DNA of 44,658 nucleotides from Rhizobium alarense (lineage in GTDB: Bacteria > Pseudomonadota > Alphaproteobacteria > Rhizobiales > Rhizobiaceae): positions 1 to 44,658 of the forward strand of contig NZ_JAKGBU010000040.1 of the NCBI RefSeq assembly GCF_021555155.1, read 5' to 3'. Shown here piece after piece: positions 1-8,784 of the stretch (position 1 is the first letter of the stretch; the number at the start of each line of letters is the position of its first letter). The position numbers and the translations under genes were made by a program. Below the pieces are notes generated by a model that saw only the letters and a list, made by a program, of their open reading frames with translations, made no database searches and had not been told where the DNA came from.

Positions 1-1
1 C

Positions 2-415
2 CGGTTCAAGGCCTACAACGACACTTACGGCCATTTGGCAGGTGACGAATGCCTGCGCCTCGTCAGCAAGTGCCTGCTCCAATCGGTGAAGCGGCCCGCC
101 GACATCGTGGCGCGTTACGGTGGCGAGGAATTCGTCGTGCTGTTGCCGGAAACCGATGAGGATGGCGCGCTGGTCGTTGCCGGCCACTTCGCGGACCATC
201 TGGCCGAAGCGAACATCGCGCATTCGCGGAGCGAGTTCGGCAGGGTGACGGCGAGCATCGGCATTTGCTGTGGCAGCGGGCGAACCCTGCGGTCGGACCC
301 GAACGCGCTTCTCTCCGTGGCGGACACCGCACTCTACGATGCCAAGTCGCAGGGGCGTAACCGCCTTGTTTTCCGGGCTCTCGCCGATGGCGGGGACACC
401 CGGAAGGCCGGCTGA
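2..415 (+). CDS. Diguanylate cyclase, C-terminal GGDEF fragment (5' partial)
   Basis: Only the 3' end of the gene is in the window; the frame is open from base 2 and ends in TGA at 413-415. The fragment covers most of a GGDEF domain: the FKxYND and YGHxxGD stretch at the start, the signature GGEEF (bases about 119-133), and a C-terminal ALYDAKSQGRN segment typical of the family. The product would make cyclic di-GMP from two GTP. Nine residues before the signature is RPAD, a match to the RxxD inhibitory I-site, so product feedback inhibition is likely. The N-terminal sensor domain is outside the window. The next gene is convergent, so nothing can be said about its operon. Confidence 0.9.
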   Translation, partial: RFKAYNDTYGHLAGDECLRLVSKCLLQSVKRPADIVARYGGEEFVVLLPETDEDGALVVAGHFADHLAEANIAHSRSEFGRVTASIGICCGSGRTLRSDPNALLSVADTALYDAKSQGRNRLVFRALADGGDTRKAG

Positions 416-457
416 CACGTCCTTTCGACATCAGGGTTCGGGGCGCGGTCCTGGCCG

Positions 458-1537
458 TTATACGATACGCCCGCGGGCCGCGACCGGCAGCGAACGCATC
501 GACGTCGTATCGGCATCATACACGTGAACCCTATCGACCATGTTGGTCACGACGCAGGCGTGATTGGGAACGATGCGGACACGGTCACCGACCGCAAGAT
601 CGATCGGTCCGGCGCTGATGAGCCGGCCATGTTCCTCCGATAGCTGGTCGATTGCGATGTCGTCCCGCCCGAGGACGTGCCCGTACCCGGTCAGTCCCAG
701 CAGGTCGGAGGTCAGGGTCTTCGAGCCGGCGTCGATGATGGCGCGGTTTTCGGCGGGGACCGACACGACGGTTGCGAGTACGGTCAATGCGCAATCCTCC
801 CAGCGGCAAACGCCTCGGGTGACCAGAGACCGGTCGTTGTAGACATAGGTGCCGGGCCGATACTCGGTGACGACCGGCGCATCGGCGGCCTGCATCATCG
901 TCGGCGTCCCGCCCGAGGTGATCGTCGGCACGGGAATGCCACGGGCTTCGATCAACGCCTTTGCCTCCGTCATGAACCGCTCGACGCCCGCTTCGCCACC
1001 GGCAGGCGGATAGGTCATCAGCCCGGCGAAACGAAGACCCGGTGCCGTCGCGATGCGGACTGCGAGAGCCCCGGCCGCTGCCGGCGAGCTGACGCCGCAC
1101 CGATTGGCGCCCGTATCGCACTCGACGAGAACGGAGAGGGGCAGCGGCATACCGCTGAACGTCTTGGAAAGTCCATCCACCACCGCGGCGCTGTCGGCGA
1201 CGACGGACAGCGTCACCTTTTCGGCAAGCGCGGCGAGGCGCGCGCGCTTCGTTCCGCCGACGATATTGTAGGTGATCAATACGTCGCGGATCGAAGCATC
1301 GCCCGCGACCATCGCCTCGGCCTCCGAGACCTTCTGGCAAGTGATACCGATCGCGCCGGCGGCAAGCTGCATCGCGGCGACTTCCGGCAGCTTGTGCGTC
1401 TTGATGTGCGGACGGACGGCGATCCCGTGCGCGTCGGCATAGGCTTGAAACGTCCGGATATTGGCTCGGACGACGTCGAGGTCGATGACCACGGCCGGCG
1501 TATCAAGGTCATGCAGAAACGTTTCGTTCACCGGCAT
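458..1537 (-). CDS. D-threonine aldolase-like PLP enzyme (alanine racemase N-terminal fold)
   Basis: A 359-residue fold-type III PLP enzyme of the D-threonine aldolase / D-serine dehydratase-like family. The RPHIKTHK motif (residues 42-49) holds the expected PLP lysine, Lys46 by alignment to the family. A C-terminal PNHAC motif (His326, Cys328) matches the divalent metal site of D-threonine aldolases. Family members split D-threonine into glycine and acetaldehyde or dehydrate D-serine and relatives; the substrate here cannot be fixed from sequence. The gene is divergent from an amino acid ABC importer whose last gene is a RidA protein. RidA clears reactive enamines and imines made by PLP enzymes, so import followed by PLP-dependent breakdown of a hydroxy amino acid is a reasonable inference. 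Confidence 0.8.
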   Translation of the reverse strand: MPVNETFLHDLDTPAVVIDLDVVRANIRTFQAYADAHGIAVRPHIKTHKLPEVAAMQLAAGAIGITCQKVSEAEAMVAGDASIRDVLITYNIVGGTKRARLAALAEKVTLSVVADSAAVVDGLSKTFSGMPLPLSVLVECDTGANRCGVSSPAAAGALAVRIATAPGLRFAGLMTYPPAGGEAGVERFMTEAKALIEARGIPVPTITSGGTPTMMQAADAPVVTEYRPGTYVYNDRSLVTRGVCRWEDCALTVLATVVSVPAENRAIIDAGSKTLTSDLLGLTGYGHVLGRDDIAIDQLSEEHGRLISAGPIDLAVGDRVRIVPNHACVVTNMVDRVHVYDADTTSMRSLPVAARGRIV

Positions 1538-1716
1538 TTCACACCTCCGAAGGCAATTGCGGGCGCCAGAATAAAAGGCGCAACCAGACCTTTTACGCGA
1601 AAACCGTCAGGCGACGGCTTGACAATTCATGGGCGCTGCCGCTCTATGTGTCAATCCAATAAAACAGACACTTGTTCGGTATATTGGACAAAATATCAGA
1701 CAAAAAGGGGAACGCC
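1538..1716. promoter_or_regulatory. Divergent promoter region with operator-like repeats
   Basis: A shared intergenic region between the PLP enzyme and the ABC importer. A TTGACA box lies at 1619-1624. GTGTC (1648-1652) and GACAC (1667-1671) form an inverted repeat, as do TCCAAT (1655-1660) and ATTGGA (1683-1688). An imperfect palindrome with outer arms TTGT and ACAA spans 1672-1691 around a TATA centre. The repeats crowd into the last 70 bases before the binding-protein start. No regulator gene adjoins this region in the window. Confidence 0.4.
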
Positions 1717-2568
1717 ATGACCACATCCTTTCGTGCCGGCCTGCTGACACTGGCGGCGGCTACCTCCTTCCTGTCGGCTCTGCCCGCTGCAGCCCAGGAG
1801 GCGTCGAGCAAGCTCGACGAGGTTCTCGCCCGCGGCCATCTCGTCCTCGGTACCGGCAGCACCAACGCGCCCTGGCACTTCAAGAGCGCCGACGACAAGC
1901 TTCAGGGTTTCGACGTCGACATGGGGCGGATCGTCGCCAAGGCGCTGTTCGGCGACCCGGACAAGATCGAGTATGTCAACCAGTCCTCCGATGCGCGCAT
2001 CCCGAACATCACGACCGACAAGGTGGACCTTACCTGCCAGTTCATGACGGTCACCGGCGAGCGCGCTCAGCAGATCGCCTTCACGATCCCCTACTATCGC
2101 GAGGGCGTTGGCCTGATGCTGAAGGCGGACGGCAAATATGCCGACTACGAGGCGATGAAGGCCGCCGGGTCGTCGGTGACGGTCTCCGTGCTGCAGAACG
2201 TTTATGCCGAGGACATGGTCCATGCCGCGCTGCCGGAAGCAACGGTCGATCAGTACGAGTCGGTCGACCTGATCTACCAGGCGCTCGAGTCCGGCCGCGC
2301 CGACGCGGCTGCGACGGACCAGTCGTCGCTTGCCTGGTACATGACGCAGAATCCTGATCGCTACAAGGATGCGGGCTACGGCTGGAACCCGCAGACCTAT
2401 GCCTGCGGCGTCAAGCGCGGCGATCAGGATTGGCTGAATTTCGTCAATACCGCGCTGCACGAGGCGATGACCGGCGTGGAGTTCGATTTCTATGCGAAGT
2501 CCTTCAAGACCTGGTTCGGCAAGGATCTGGCGCCGCCGCAGATCGGCTTCCCGGTCGAATACAAGTAA
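1717..2568 (+). CDS. Amino acid ABC transporter substrate-binding protein (family 3)
   Basis: A periplasmic solute-binding protein of 283 residues, the usual length for the polar amino acid family. The ATG at 1717 was chosen because it follows an AAAGGGG ribosome site and opens a clear Sec signal peptide: a basic start, a hydrophobic core and an AAAQE cleavage region near residue 26. Upstream in-frame codons would put charged residues before it. The mature part has the family start (LDEVLARGHLVLGTGS), the GFDVDMGR segment and the DLTCQFMTVTGER region that contacts the ligand amino group in relatives. It is the first gene of a five-gene cluster with two permeases, an ATPase and RidA. The ligand is unknown; the neighbouring PLP enzyme suggests a hydroxy or D-amino acid. 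Confidence 0.9.
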   Translation: MTTSFRAGLLTLAAATSFLSALPAAAQEASSKLDEVLARGHLVLGTGSTNAPWHFKSADDKLQGFDVDMGRIVAKALFGDPDKIEYVNQSSDARIPNITTDKVDLTCQFMTVTGERAQQIAFTIPYYREGVGLMLKADGKYADYEAMKAAGSSVTVSVLQNVYAEDMVHAALPEATVDQYESVDLIYQALESGRADAAATDQSSLAWYMTQNPDRYKDAGYGWNPQTYACGVKRGDQDWLNFVNTALHEAMTGVEFDFYAKSFKTWFGKDLAPPQIGFPVEYK

Positions 2569-2625
2569 GGGAAGCGGGAACGGGGACGGCCTCCCCGTTC
2601 CGTACTCTCGCAGCGACGGGACGTC

Positions 2626-3288
2626 ATGGGTTACACGTTGAATTTCGCCGCCGTCTGGCGCAGCTTCGATGCTCTGCTTGCCGGCCTGGCGTTGAGCCTC
2701 GGGCTTGCCGTTATCTCCATCCTGATCGGCGCGCTGATCGGCCTCGTGGTCGCATTCGCGCTGCTGTCGAAGCTCCGCGCCGTCTCTTGGCCTGCGACCG
2801 CCTATGTCACGCTGATCCGCAATCTGCCCATCCTCGTCCTCGTGCTCTTTGCCTATTTCGCGCTGCCGCAGATGGGGGTCCGGCTGGGCAAGATCGAGAG
2901 TTTCGTCGCTGTTCTGTCGCTCTATTCCGGCGCCTATCTTGCGGAGGTGTTTCGCGCCGGGCTTCTGTCGATTCCGAAGGGACTGCCGGAAGCAGGACTT
3001 GCCATCGGGCTGACGCCGATGCAGATCCGCACGACGATCGTCGCGCCGCTGATGTTTCGCAATGTGCTTCCGTCGCTGTCCTCGACGGTCATATCGCTGT
3101 TCAAGGACACGTCGCTTGCCGCTGCCATCGCCGTGCCGGAACTGACCTTCGAGGCACGCAAGATCAATGTGGAGACCTTCCGGGTAATCGAGACCTGGAT
3201 CGTCGCTTCGGGCCTTTATGTCCTCACATGCTCCGTTCTCGCCGCCCTGATGCGTCTGGTGGAGCGACGACTGGCGGTGCCGAGGTGA
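2626..3288 (+). CDS. Amino acid ABC transporter permease (HisM/GlnP type), first
   Basis: An inner-membrane permease of 220 residues with about five hydrophobic segments, beginning with the helix around ALLAGLALSLGLAVISILIG. It carries the polar amino acid permease pattern: IRNLPILVLVLF after the second helix, and the cytoplasmic EAA loop (GLPEAGLAIGLTPMQ) that docks on the ATPase. It should form a heterodimeric channel with the following permease. The gene lies 57 bases after the binding-protein gene, and its stop is 4 bases before the next start. Confidence 0.9.
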   Translation: MGYTLNFAAVWRSFDALLAGLALSLGLAVISILIGALIGLVVAFALLSKLRAVSWPATAYVTLIRNLPILVLVLFAYFALPQMGVRLGKIESFVAVLSLYSGAYLAEVFRAGLLSIPKGLPEAGLAIGLTPMQIRTTIVAPLMFRNVLPSLSSTVISLFKDTSLAAAIAVPELTFEARKINVETFRVIETWIVASGLYVLTCSVLAALMRLVERRLAVPR

Positions 3289-3292
3289 AGCC

Positions 3293-3958
3293 ATGACGGA
3301 CTTTTACGCTTTTCTCGATCAGCTCTGGATTGCCCGCCTGGTCATTTTGCGGGGCCTCGGCACGACCGTCTCCATTTCGTTCCTGGCGATCGTCGCGGGC
3401 TCGGTGCTGGGTGTCCTTGTCGGCCTGTCGCTCGTTTACGGCGGCCGTCTTCTGCGCCTTGCGATGCGTGCCTATACGGATATCGTGCGGGGGACGCCCG
3501 TCCTCGTGCTCGTGCTGGCAAGCTACTACGTCTCCGCAGCGGTCGGCATCGATCTCGGCCCCTTTGCTGCCGGCGTGCTGGCGCTTGCCGTCTTCTGCTC
3601 CTCCCATGTCGGCGAAATCGTGCGCGGCGGGCTGCAGGCGATCTCCGCCGGACAGACCGAGGCAGCCAAGGCCATCGGCCTCTCCTTCAGCCAGACCTTC
3701 GCCTATGTTCTCTGGCCGCAGGCGCTGCGCCAGTTCCTGCCGGCCTGGGTGAACACGGCAGCTGAAATGGTGAAGGCGTCGACGCTGCTGTCGGTCATCG
3801 GTGTCGCCGAACTGCTGTTGCGCACGCAGGAGATCATTTCGCGCAATTTCATGAGCCTCCAGTTCTATTTCTTCGCTGGACTTCTCTACTTCGTCGTCAA
3901 TTTCGGCATCGAGCGGCTCGGCAAATATGTCGAACGCAAGACCGCCGTGCCGTCCTGA
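3293..3958 (+). CDS. Amino acid ABC transporter permease (HisQ/GlnP type), second
   Basis: The second permease subunit, 221 residues. Hydrophobic segments alternate with short loops, and the [16 protein letters not shown] stretch and EAA loop ([15 protein letters not shown]) are those of the HisMQ/GlnP family. It follows the first permease at 4 bases, as expected for translational coupling, and is followed by the ATPase 13 bases on. The pair of unlike permeases fits the importers for histidine, arginine and octopine-type ligands, which use two different permease chains. The ligand is not identifiable. Confidence 0.9.
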   Translation: MTDFYAFLDQLWIARLVILRGLGTTVSISFLAIVAGSVLGVLVGLSLVYGGRLLRLAMRAYTDIVRGTPVLVLVLASYYVSAAVGIDLGPFAAGVLALAVFCSSHVGEIVRGGLQAISAGQTEAAKAIGLSFSQTFAYVLWPQALRQFLPAWVNTAAEMVKASTLLSVIGVAELLLRTQEIISRNFMSLQFYFFAGLLYFVVNFGIERLGKYVERKTAVPS

Positions 3959-3971
3959 GGAAGCCGAGCCG

Positions 3972-4742
3972 ATGGCCAAGACACTTCTCGAAATCAAAGG
4001 TTTGCGCAAAACCTACGGCCCGGTGGAAATCCTCAAGGGGGTCGATTGCACGGTCGCCGAAGGGGAGGTGATTGCGATCATCGGTTCATCGGGGTCGGGC
4101 AAGACGACCATGCTGCGCTGCATCAACATGCTGGAGGAGTTCCAGGGCGGCACGATCCGGCTCGATGGCGAGGAGATCGGCTATCACGTCGACGGGGCGG
4201 GGCGGCGGCGCAAGTCCGAAAAAGAGATCGCCCGGCAGCGTGCGCTGACCGGCATGGCCTTTCAGCAGTTCAACCTCTTTCCGCACATGACTGCAGCCGA
4301 AAATGTCATGCTCGGCCTCGTCAAGGTCAAGAAGCTCGGCCGGTCGGAAGCCCGGTCGATCGCCGAGACCTGGCTCGATCGTGTCGGCCTCGCCAGTCGC
4401 GCCGACCACTATCCCGGCCAATTGTCCGGCGGACAGCAGCAGCGCGTCGCGATTGCCCGTGCCATCGCGATGAGCCCGAGGCTCATGCTGTTCGACGAGG
4501 TCACCTCGGCGCTCGATCCGGAACTTGTCGGCGAGGTGCTGCAGGTGATCAAGGGCCTTGCAGCCGACGGCATGACCATGCTGCTCGTCACCCACGAGAT
4601 GCGGTTTGCCTACGAGGTGTCGTCACGGGTCATCTTCATGAACCAGGGCATCATCTGCGAGGAGGGCGATCCGAAGGAAATGTTCGTACGACCGAACACC
4701 GAGCGTCTGGCGGAGTTCCTCAAGACGTCCAGTTTCAACTAG
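3972..4742 (+). CDS. Amino acid ABC transporter ATP-binding protein
   Basis: The ATPase of the importer, 256 residues. The ATG at 3972 fits the family start ([16 protein letters not shown]); an earlier in-frame codon at 3927 lies inside the permease gene. Walker A is GSSGSGKTT, the signature is [14 protein letters not shown], Walker B is [12 protein letters not shown], and the switch histidine sits in VTHEM. An insert of about 15 residues after the DGEEIG strand is common in this subfamily. The motifs are intact, so the subunit should hydrolyse ATP. It is followed by the RidA gene after 17 bases. Confidence 0.93.
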   Translation: MAKTLLEIKGLRKTYGPVEILKGVDCTVAEGEVIAIIGSSGSGKTTMLRCINMLEEFQGGTIRLDGEEIGYHVDGAGRRRKSEKEIARQRALTGMAFQQFNLFPHMTAAENVMLGLVKVKKLGRSEARSIAETWLDRVGLASRADHYPGQLSGGQQQRVAIARAIAMSPRLMLFDEVTSALDPELVGEVLQVIKGLAADGMTMLLVTHEMRFAYEVSSRVIFMNQGIICEEGDPKEMFVRPNTERLAEFLKTSSFN

Positions 4743-4759
4743 AGAAGAAGAGATATCCC

Positions 4760-5149
4760 ATGACTATCAAGCGTTACGGCACTGGAGAAACCGGAGCCGG
4801 TGGTCAGCCCCTGCCTTTCGCGCGTGCGGTCGAAGCCGGCGGCTGGCTCCATGTCTCCGGCCAGGTGCCGATAGAGAAGGGCGAGATCGTGCGCGGCGGC
4901 ATCGTTGCGGAAAGCCGCAGGGCAATCGAGAACATGATTGCCATCCTCGAAGAGGCGGGATACGGCCTTGAGGACGTTGTCCGCGTCGGCGTCTGGCTCG
5001 ACGACCCGCGCGACTTCTGGAGCTTCAACGGCGTCTATGCCGAGTATTTCGGCACCAATCCGCCGGCGCGCGCCTGCGTGCAGTCGCGCATGATGGTCGA
5101 TTGCAAAGTCGAGGTCGATTGCGTCGCCTATCGCGCCGATCGCGCCTGA
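4760..5149 (+). CDS. RidA/YjgF-family enamine/imine deaminase
   Basis: A 129-residue protein of the RidA superfamily, the normal length. The start at 4760 follows an AGAAGAAGAG ribosome site. The sequence has the family blocks LPFARAVEAGGWLHVSGQVP near the N-terminus, the helix AIENMIAILEEAGYGLEDVV, and a C-terminal PPARACVQSRMM segment with the arginine that holds the substrate carboxylate in relatives. RidA proteins hydrolyse 2-aminoacrylate and related intermediates released by PLP enzymes, protecting the cell. It closes the importer operon and is the natural partner for the PLP enzyme encoded on the other side of the promoter. It may be a RidA-like subfamily member with a narrower role. 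Confidence 0.88.
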   Translation: MTIKRYGTGETGAGGQPLPFARAVEAGGWLHVSGQVPIEKGEIVRGGIVAESRRAIENMIAILEEAGYGLEDVVRVGVWLDDPRDFWSFNGVYAEYFGTNPPARACVQSRMMVDCKVEVDCVAYRADRA

Positions 5150-5176
5150 GGCGGCTGCAGGGTCGCCGGAAAAGAA

Positions 5177-5201
5177 AGAGCCGGCATCAATCGCCGGCTC
5201 T
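5177..5201. terminator. Bidirectional hairpin terminator between convergent genes
   Basis: Perfect 9-bp stem, AGAGCCGGC (5177-5185) and GCCGGCTCT (5193-5201), with a 7-base loop. The bases before the stem (AAAAGAAA) become a U-rich tail for the leftward transcript, so it suits the GGDEF-EAL gene best and may also stop the RidA operon. Confidence 0.65.
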
Positions 5202-5289
5202 CCGTTCCGTTTCGGGCCGGCGGCGCTCGAACAGCCCGTCGCCACGGTGGGTGGCGAGAGCCCGGGCATGGAGCCGCGCCTGACACCCG

Positions 5290-7518
5290 TCAGGCGACCT
5301 GTTCGCTGCTTGCCTTGAGAAAATACCGGGCGGTCAGGTCGGCGGCGCAAATCGGCTTGCTGAACAGATAACCCTGCAGCGCGTCGCAGCCCGACAGCCT
5401 GACCATCATCGCCTGTTCCTCGGTCTCGACTCCCTCCGCGGTCACCGGAATGGCGAAGGCGTTCGCAAGCGCGATCGTCGCCTGCAGCACCGCGCCGGCA
5501 TTGGCATCGTGCTCGAGCGCTTCAATCAGCGAGCGGTCGATCTTCATGCGATCGAAGCCGAACTGGCGCAGGGTCCCGATACTCGCGAAGCCCGATCCGA
5601 AATCGTCGAGCGCGATCTGGACGCCTGCTGCTTTCAGTCCGTCGATGGCGCGGCGTGCCTGGTCCGGATTGGAGATCAGCACGCCTTCCGTCAGTTCTAT
5701 GGTCAATCGGCACGGATCGAATTCCGCCGTTTCGATCGCGTCCCTCACCTGGCTCACGAATTTCGGGTTCTTGAGCTGCAGCGGGGAGACGTTGACCGAC
5801 AGGGAGATGCCTGGCCAGGCGGCCGCGGCCTTCAACGATGTCTGCAGCACTTGCAATCCAAGCTGGTCGATAAGGCCGGCGCGCTCGGCAAGCGGAATGA
5901 ACACGTCCGGTCTTATCTTCTGCCCGGCTTCGGTCGTCCAGCGCGCCAGCGCTTCCACGCCGCGGATCTGATCGGAGCCCGCGTCCACAAGGGGCTGGAA
6001 GAAAACCTCAAGCCCGCCGATCGACAGGGTTTCGCGCAGTTGCGACTCCAGTTCGGCGAGCCTTACGGTATCCTCGTCGAAGCTTGTTTCGAAATGCACC
6101 GTTACGCCGCGCCCGAGATCCTTCGCGCGATAGAGCGCAATGTCCGCCCGCCGTATCAGTTCGCCGACATCGATGTCGGCCCGGGAGACCGCAACGCCGA
6201 TGCTGGCGCCGATTTCGATGGAGCGGCCGCCGATTTCGAAAACGCGTGACAGGGCAATCTGGATCTGCTCTCCGAGCGGCGGTGTCCGGTCCCCGCCGCC
6301 GCTCCCGGCGACCACCGCGAACTCGTCTCCGCCGAGCCGCGCGAGGAGGACGTCGTCCGGCAACGTATCGGACAGCCGCCGTGCGACGGCGACAATAAGC
6401 GCATCGCCGACGGCGTGGCCCCAGGCATCGTTGACGCCCTTGAAACCGTCGAGGTCGATGAGCAGCAGGTCGACGGAAGCGCCTTCCCCCCGGGCGTTGG
6501 CGAGCATTAGATCGATGCCTTCGAAGAGCCCGGCGCGGTTGCGAAGGCCGGTCAGCGCATCGTGCAGCGCCTTGTGGCGCGCCCGCCGTTCACTGGTGCG
6601 CAGATTGCGGCCCGTGACAACGCCGACGATCCCGATCGCCGCCAGGAAGAGAACGAGAATCAGGCCGGCATATTGAATGTCGCCCTCGACGAGGGCGTAG
6701 CTCGCGGTGCCGGGCAATTGGGGAGGCCATGTCAGCACGGCGATCGTTTCGCCTTTGACGTCCCGGAGCGGCACGTCGAGCCGGCCGGGCACGGTCTCGG
6801 CGTCCAAGCGAAGGCCCGCGATGTTGAAGCCCTCCGCGATGTCCTGCACGACCTCGGCGGTCACATGCTTGGCGAAGACCAGGACGGCGAGATCGTCGCG
6901 ATCGACGGACGGGTCGGCTTCGTAAGGCTGGATGAGGGCTGCACCGATCAGGGCCGTGCCCTTCGGCGAGTGTATGAAATGCACCGGAACCTGTGCTTTG
7001 GCGTCGGCCTGTCGTGCGGCTTGGAGTATGTCACGGAACGTTGCAAAGAACTGCTGTGGCGGCGAAGCCAATTCGTCTCCCGAATGATAGGCCATGACAG
7101 GTTTGTTATCGGGTCCGATGACCATCGCGGTGTCATAGAGCGGGTAACCGGCGGTCGTTACGCCCCAGTTTTCAACGGCCCAGGCGAGAGCGTCTTCGGA
7201 AGCCATCTGCCGATAGGCGTCGTCCCAAAATGCATTGTCCCGCACGGTTGCCGCCAGTTGTTTGCGCAGGGACTGCAGGGCGGCCTCACCGGCCTGGAGG
7301 GCACGACGGTCGTCGATCCGGTCGGCTGTTACGGCCATCGTATCGATGGAGCGCATGACGAGGGTTGCGAGCGCCGTGCCGACGACGATGAATCCTGCTG
7401 CCACCACAGCCACGACAAACTGCGTTCGGCGCGCGAGCGACATGATGGGTTTCTGCACGGCATTCAACCTTCGATCGGAAACAACAAATGTCCGCAAGGG
7501 ACCGCAGATCGGCGTCAT
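5290..7518 (-). CDS. CHASE4-GGDEF-EAL bifunctional cyclic di-GMP enzyme
   Basis: A 742-residue membrane protein. A first membrane helix lies at about residues 32-52, a periplasmic CHASE4-like sensor at about 55-270 (with the RDNAFWDDAYRQ motif), and a second helix at about 283-303. A GGDEF domain follows at about 315-475 (LARLGGDEFAVVA) and an EAL domain at about 490-735. The EAL domain has its key parts: EALARW, the NVSPLQL asparagine, ELTEGVL, the DDFGSGF loop and AEGVETEEQ. Both catalytic signatures are intact, so either synthesis or breakdown of cyclic di-GMP is possible. The GGDEF domain lacks the RxxD inhibitory site. An alternative ATG at residue 26 (base 7443) would still keep both helices; neither start has a strong ribosome site. 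Confidence 0.9.
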   Translation of the reverse strand: MTPICGPLRTFVVSDRRLNAVQKPIMSLARRTQFVVAVVAAGFIVVGTALATLVMRSIDTMAVTADRIDDRRALQAGEAALQSLRKQLAATVRDNAFWDDAYRQMASEDALAWAVENWGVTTAGYPLYDTAMVIGPDNKPVMAYHSGDELASPPQQFFATFRDILQAARQADAKAQVPVHFIHSPKGTALIGAALIQPYEADPSVDRDDLAVLVFAKHVTAEVVQDIAEGFNIAGLRLDAETVPGRLDVPLRDVKGETIAVLTWPPQLPGTASYALVEGDIQYAGLILVLFLAAIGIVGVVTGRNLRTSERRARHKALHDALTGLRNRAGLFEGIDLMLANARGEGASVDLLLIDLDGFKGVNDAWGHAVGDALIVAVARRLSDTLPDDVLLARLGGDEFAVVAGSGGGDRTPPLGEQIQIALSRVFEIGGRSIEIGASIGVAVSRADIDVGELIRRADIALYRAKDLGRGVTVHFETSFDEDTVRLAELESQLRETLSIGGLEVFFQPLVDAGSDQIRGVEALARWTTEAGQKIRPDVFIPLAERAGLIDQLGLQVLQTSLKAAAAWPGISLSVNVSPLQLKNPKFVSQVRDAIETAEFDPCRLTIELTEGVLISNPDQARRAIDGLKAAGVQIALDDFGSGFASIGTLRQFGFDRMKIDRSLIEALEHDANAGAVLQATIALANAFAIPVTAEGVETEEQAMMVRLSGCDALQGYLFSKPICAADLTARYFLKASSEQVA

Positions 7519-7584
7519 GCCCGCAAAGCGTTGCGCCGGCGATCATAAGGCAAAGTTCTAGCTATTTGTTAAACACGGCCTCCG

Positions 7585-7611
7585 GACGGACCTGGCGAAA
7601 ACAGGTCCGTC
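7585..7611 (-). terminator. Hairpin downstream of ocd
   Basis: Perfect 10-bp stem, GACGGACCTG (7585-7594) and CAGGTCCGTC (7602-7611), with a 7-base loop. It lies 123 bases beyond the ocd stop in the leftward direction; the following bases are only modestly U-rich. It sits between the start of the GGDEF-EAL gene and the end of ocd, both leftward, so it probably separates them. The rest of 7519-7734 shows no gene. Confidence 0.45.
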
Positions 7612-7734
7612 AGCCAACAAGCAATTTCACGTTTCGTCAGGCGCCGATTGGTTGCGACGTCAATACTGTCGCTGGAGCGCCGTCGGGCAGCTCTCGACAG
7701 GAATGTCCTGGAACGAACGACAGTGCGGCCGGGC

Positions 7735-8784
7735 TCAGGTGTTGGCGCGTTGCAGCATGCCGAAGAGATCGCGCGGATCGTCCGGATCGGCAATGATGTC
7801 GAGATCCTGGTAGAGACCGGTGCCGTTCAGCCGGTCCCGCACATAGCGAAGCGCTGAAAAATCCTCGACAGCGAAGCCGACACTGTCGAAGAGCGTGATC
7901 TGGTTGCGGTCGCGCCGACCTGCCGCTTCACCGGTGATGACCTTCCAGAGCTCGGTCACCGGATAGTCCGGATCCATCTGCTGGATCTCGCCTTCCACCC
8001 GGGTCTGCGGGGGATATTCGACGAAGGTGTCCGAGCGCAGGAGAATGTCGCGATGGAGCTCGGTCTTGCCGGGGCAGTCGCCGCCGATCGCATTGATGTG
8101 CACGCCGGCGCCGACCATGTTGTCGGAAAGGATCGTCGCATACTGCTTGTCGGCAGTGCAGGTGGTGATGATCTCGGCACCCTCGATCGCTGCTTGCGAC
8201 GATGTACATGCCGTGATCGTCAGGCCGCAGCCTGCCAGGTTGCGGGCGGTTTTTTCCGTGGCCTTCGGGTCGATGTCGTAGAGGCGGATCCGTTCGATGC
8301 CGACGACGGCCTTCATGGCGAGGGCCTGGAACTCGGCCTGCGCGCCATTGCCGATCATGGCCATCGTCTTCGCCCCCTTCGGTGCCAGATGCCGCGCCGC
8401 CATGGCGGAGGTCGCGGCCGTCCGCAAGGCCGTCAGCATGGTCATTTCGGTGAGCAGCACGGGATAGCCGGTCGAGACCTCGGCGAGCAGGCCGAAGGCG
8501 GTGACCGTCTGCAGACCCTGCGCCATGTTCTTCGGATGGCCGTTCACGTATTTGAAGCTGTAGATATCGCCGTCCGAGGTCGGCATCAGTTCGATCACGC
8601 CCTCGCGGGAGTGTGAGGCGACGCGCGGCGTCTTGTCGAAGAGCTGCCACCGCCGGAAATCCGCTTCGATCACGTCGGCGAGTTCGGCGAGCATCGTTTC
8701 GATGCCGATCAGATGCACGAGCCGCATCATGTTCTCGACGCTGACGAAGGGGACGAGGGCTTTCTGCGACGGCGCTTGCAACAC
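7735..8784 (-). CDS. ocd: Ornithine cyclodeaminase
   Basis: A 349-residue NAD-dependent enzyme of the ornithine cyclodeaminase / mu-crystallin family, which converts L-ornithine to L-proline and ammonia. The GTG at 8784 was chosen because AGGAG (rightward complement at 8793-8797) sits 8 bases upstream; longer in-frame readings run through the divergent promoter and regulator. Family features are present: FKYVNGHP with the catalytic-site lysine, the dinucleotide fold start MIGNGAQAEFQ, and GGDCPGKTELH containing the catalytic aspartate of true ornithine cyclodeaminases. That last motif argues against the alanine dehydrogenase or ketimine reductase branches. The gene is divergent from an Lrp/AsnC regulator, the usual arrangement for amino acid catabolic genes, which probably controls it in response to ornithine or a relative. 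Confidence 0.9.
   Translation of the reverse strand: MLQAPSQKALVPFVSVENMMRLVHLIGIETMLAELADVIEADFRRWQLFDKTPRVASHSREGVIELMPTSDGDIYSFKYVNGHPKNMAQGLQTVTAFGLLAEVSTGYPVLLTEMTMLTALRTAATSAMAARHLAPKGAKTMAMIGNGAQAEFQALAMKAVVGIERIRLYDIDPKATEKTARNLAGCGLTITACTSSQAAIEGAEIITTCTADKQYATILSDNMVGAGVHINAIGGDCPGKTELHRDILLRSDTFVEYPPQTRVEGEIQQMDPDYPVTELWKVITGEAAGRRDRNQITLFDSVGFAVEDFSALRYVRDRLNGTGLYQDLDIIADPDDPRDLFGMLQRANT

Noticed and set aside
1696-3294. A 532-codon minus-strand open frame opposite the importer genes
   Set aside because: Its composition is that of a GC-rich shadow, and the sense strand carries a signal peptide and conserved permease motifs.
7569-7793. A 74-codon minus-strand frame between ocd and the GGDEF-EAL gene
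   Set aside because: It overlaps the end of ocd, runs through the candidate terminator hairpin and has no recognisable domain or ribosome site.
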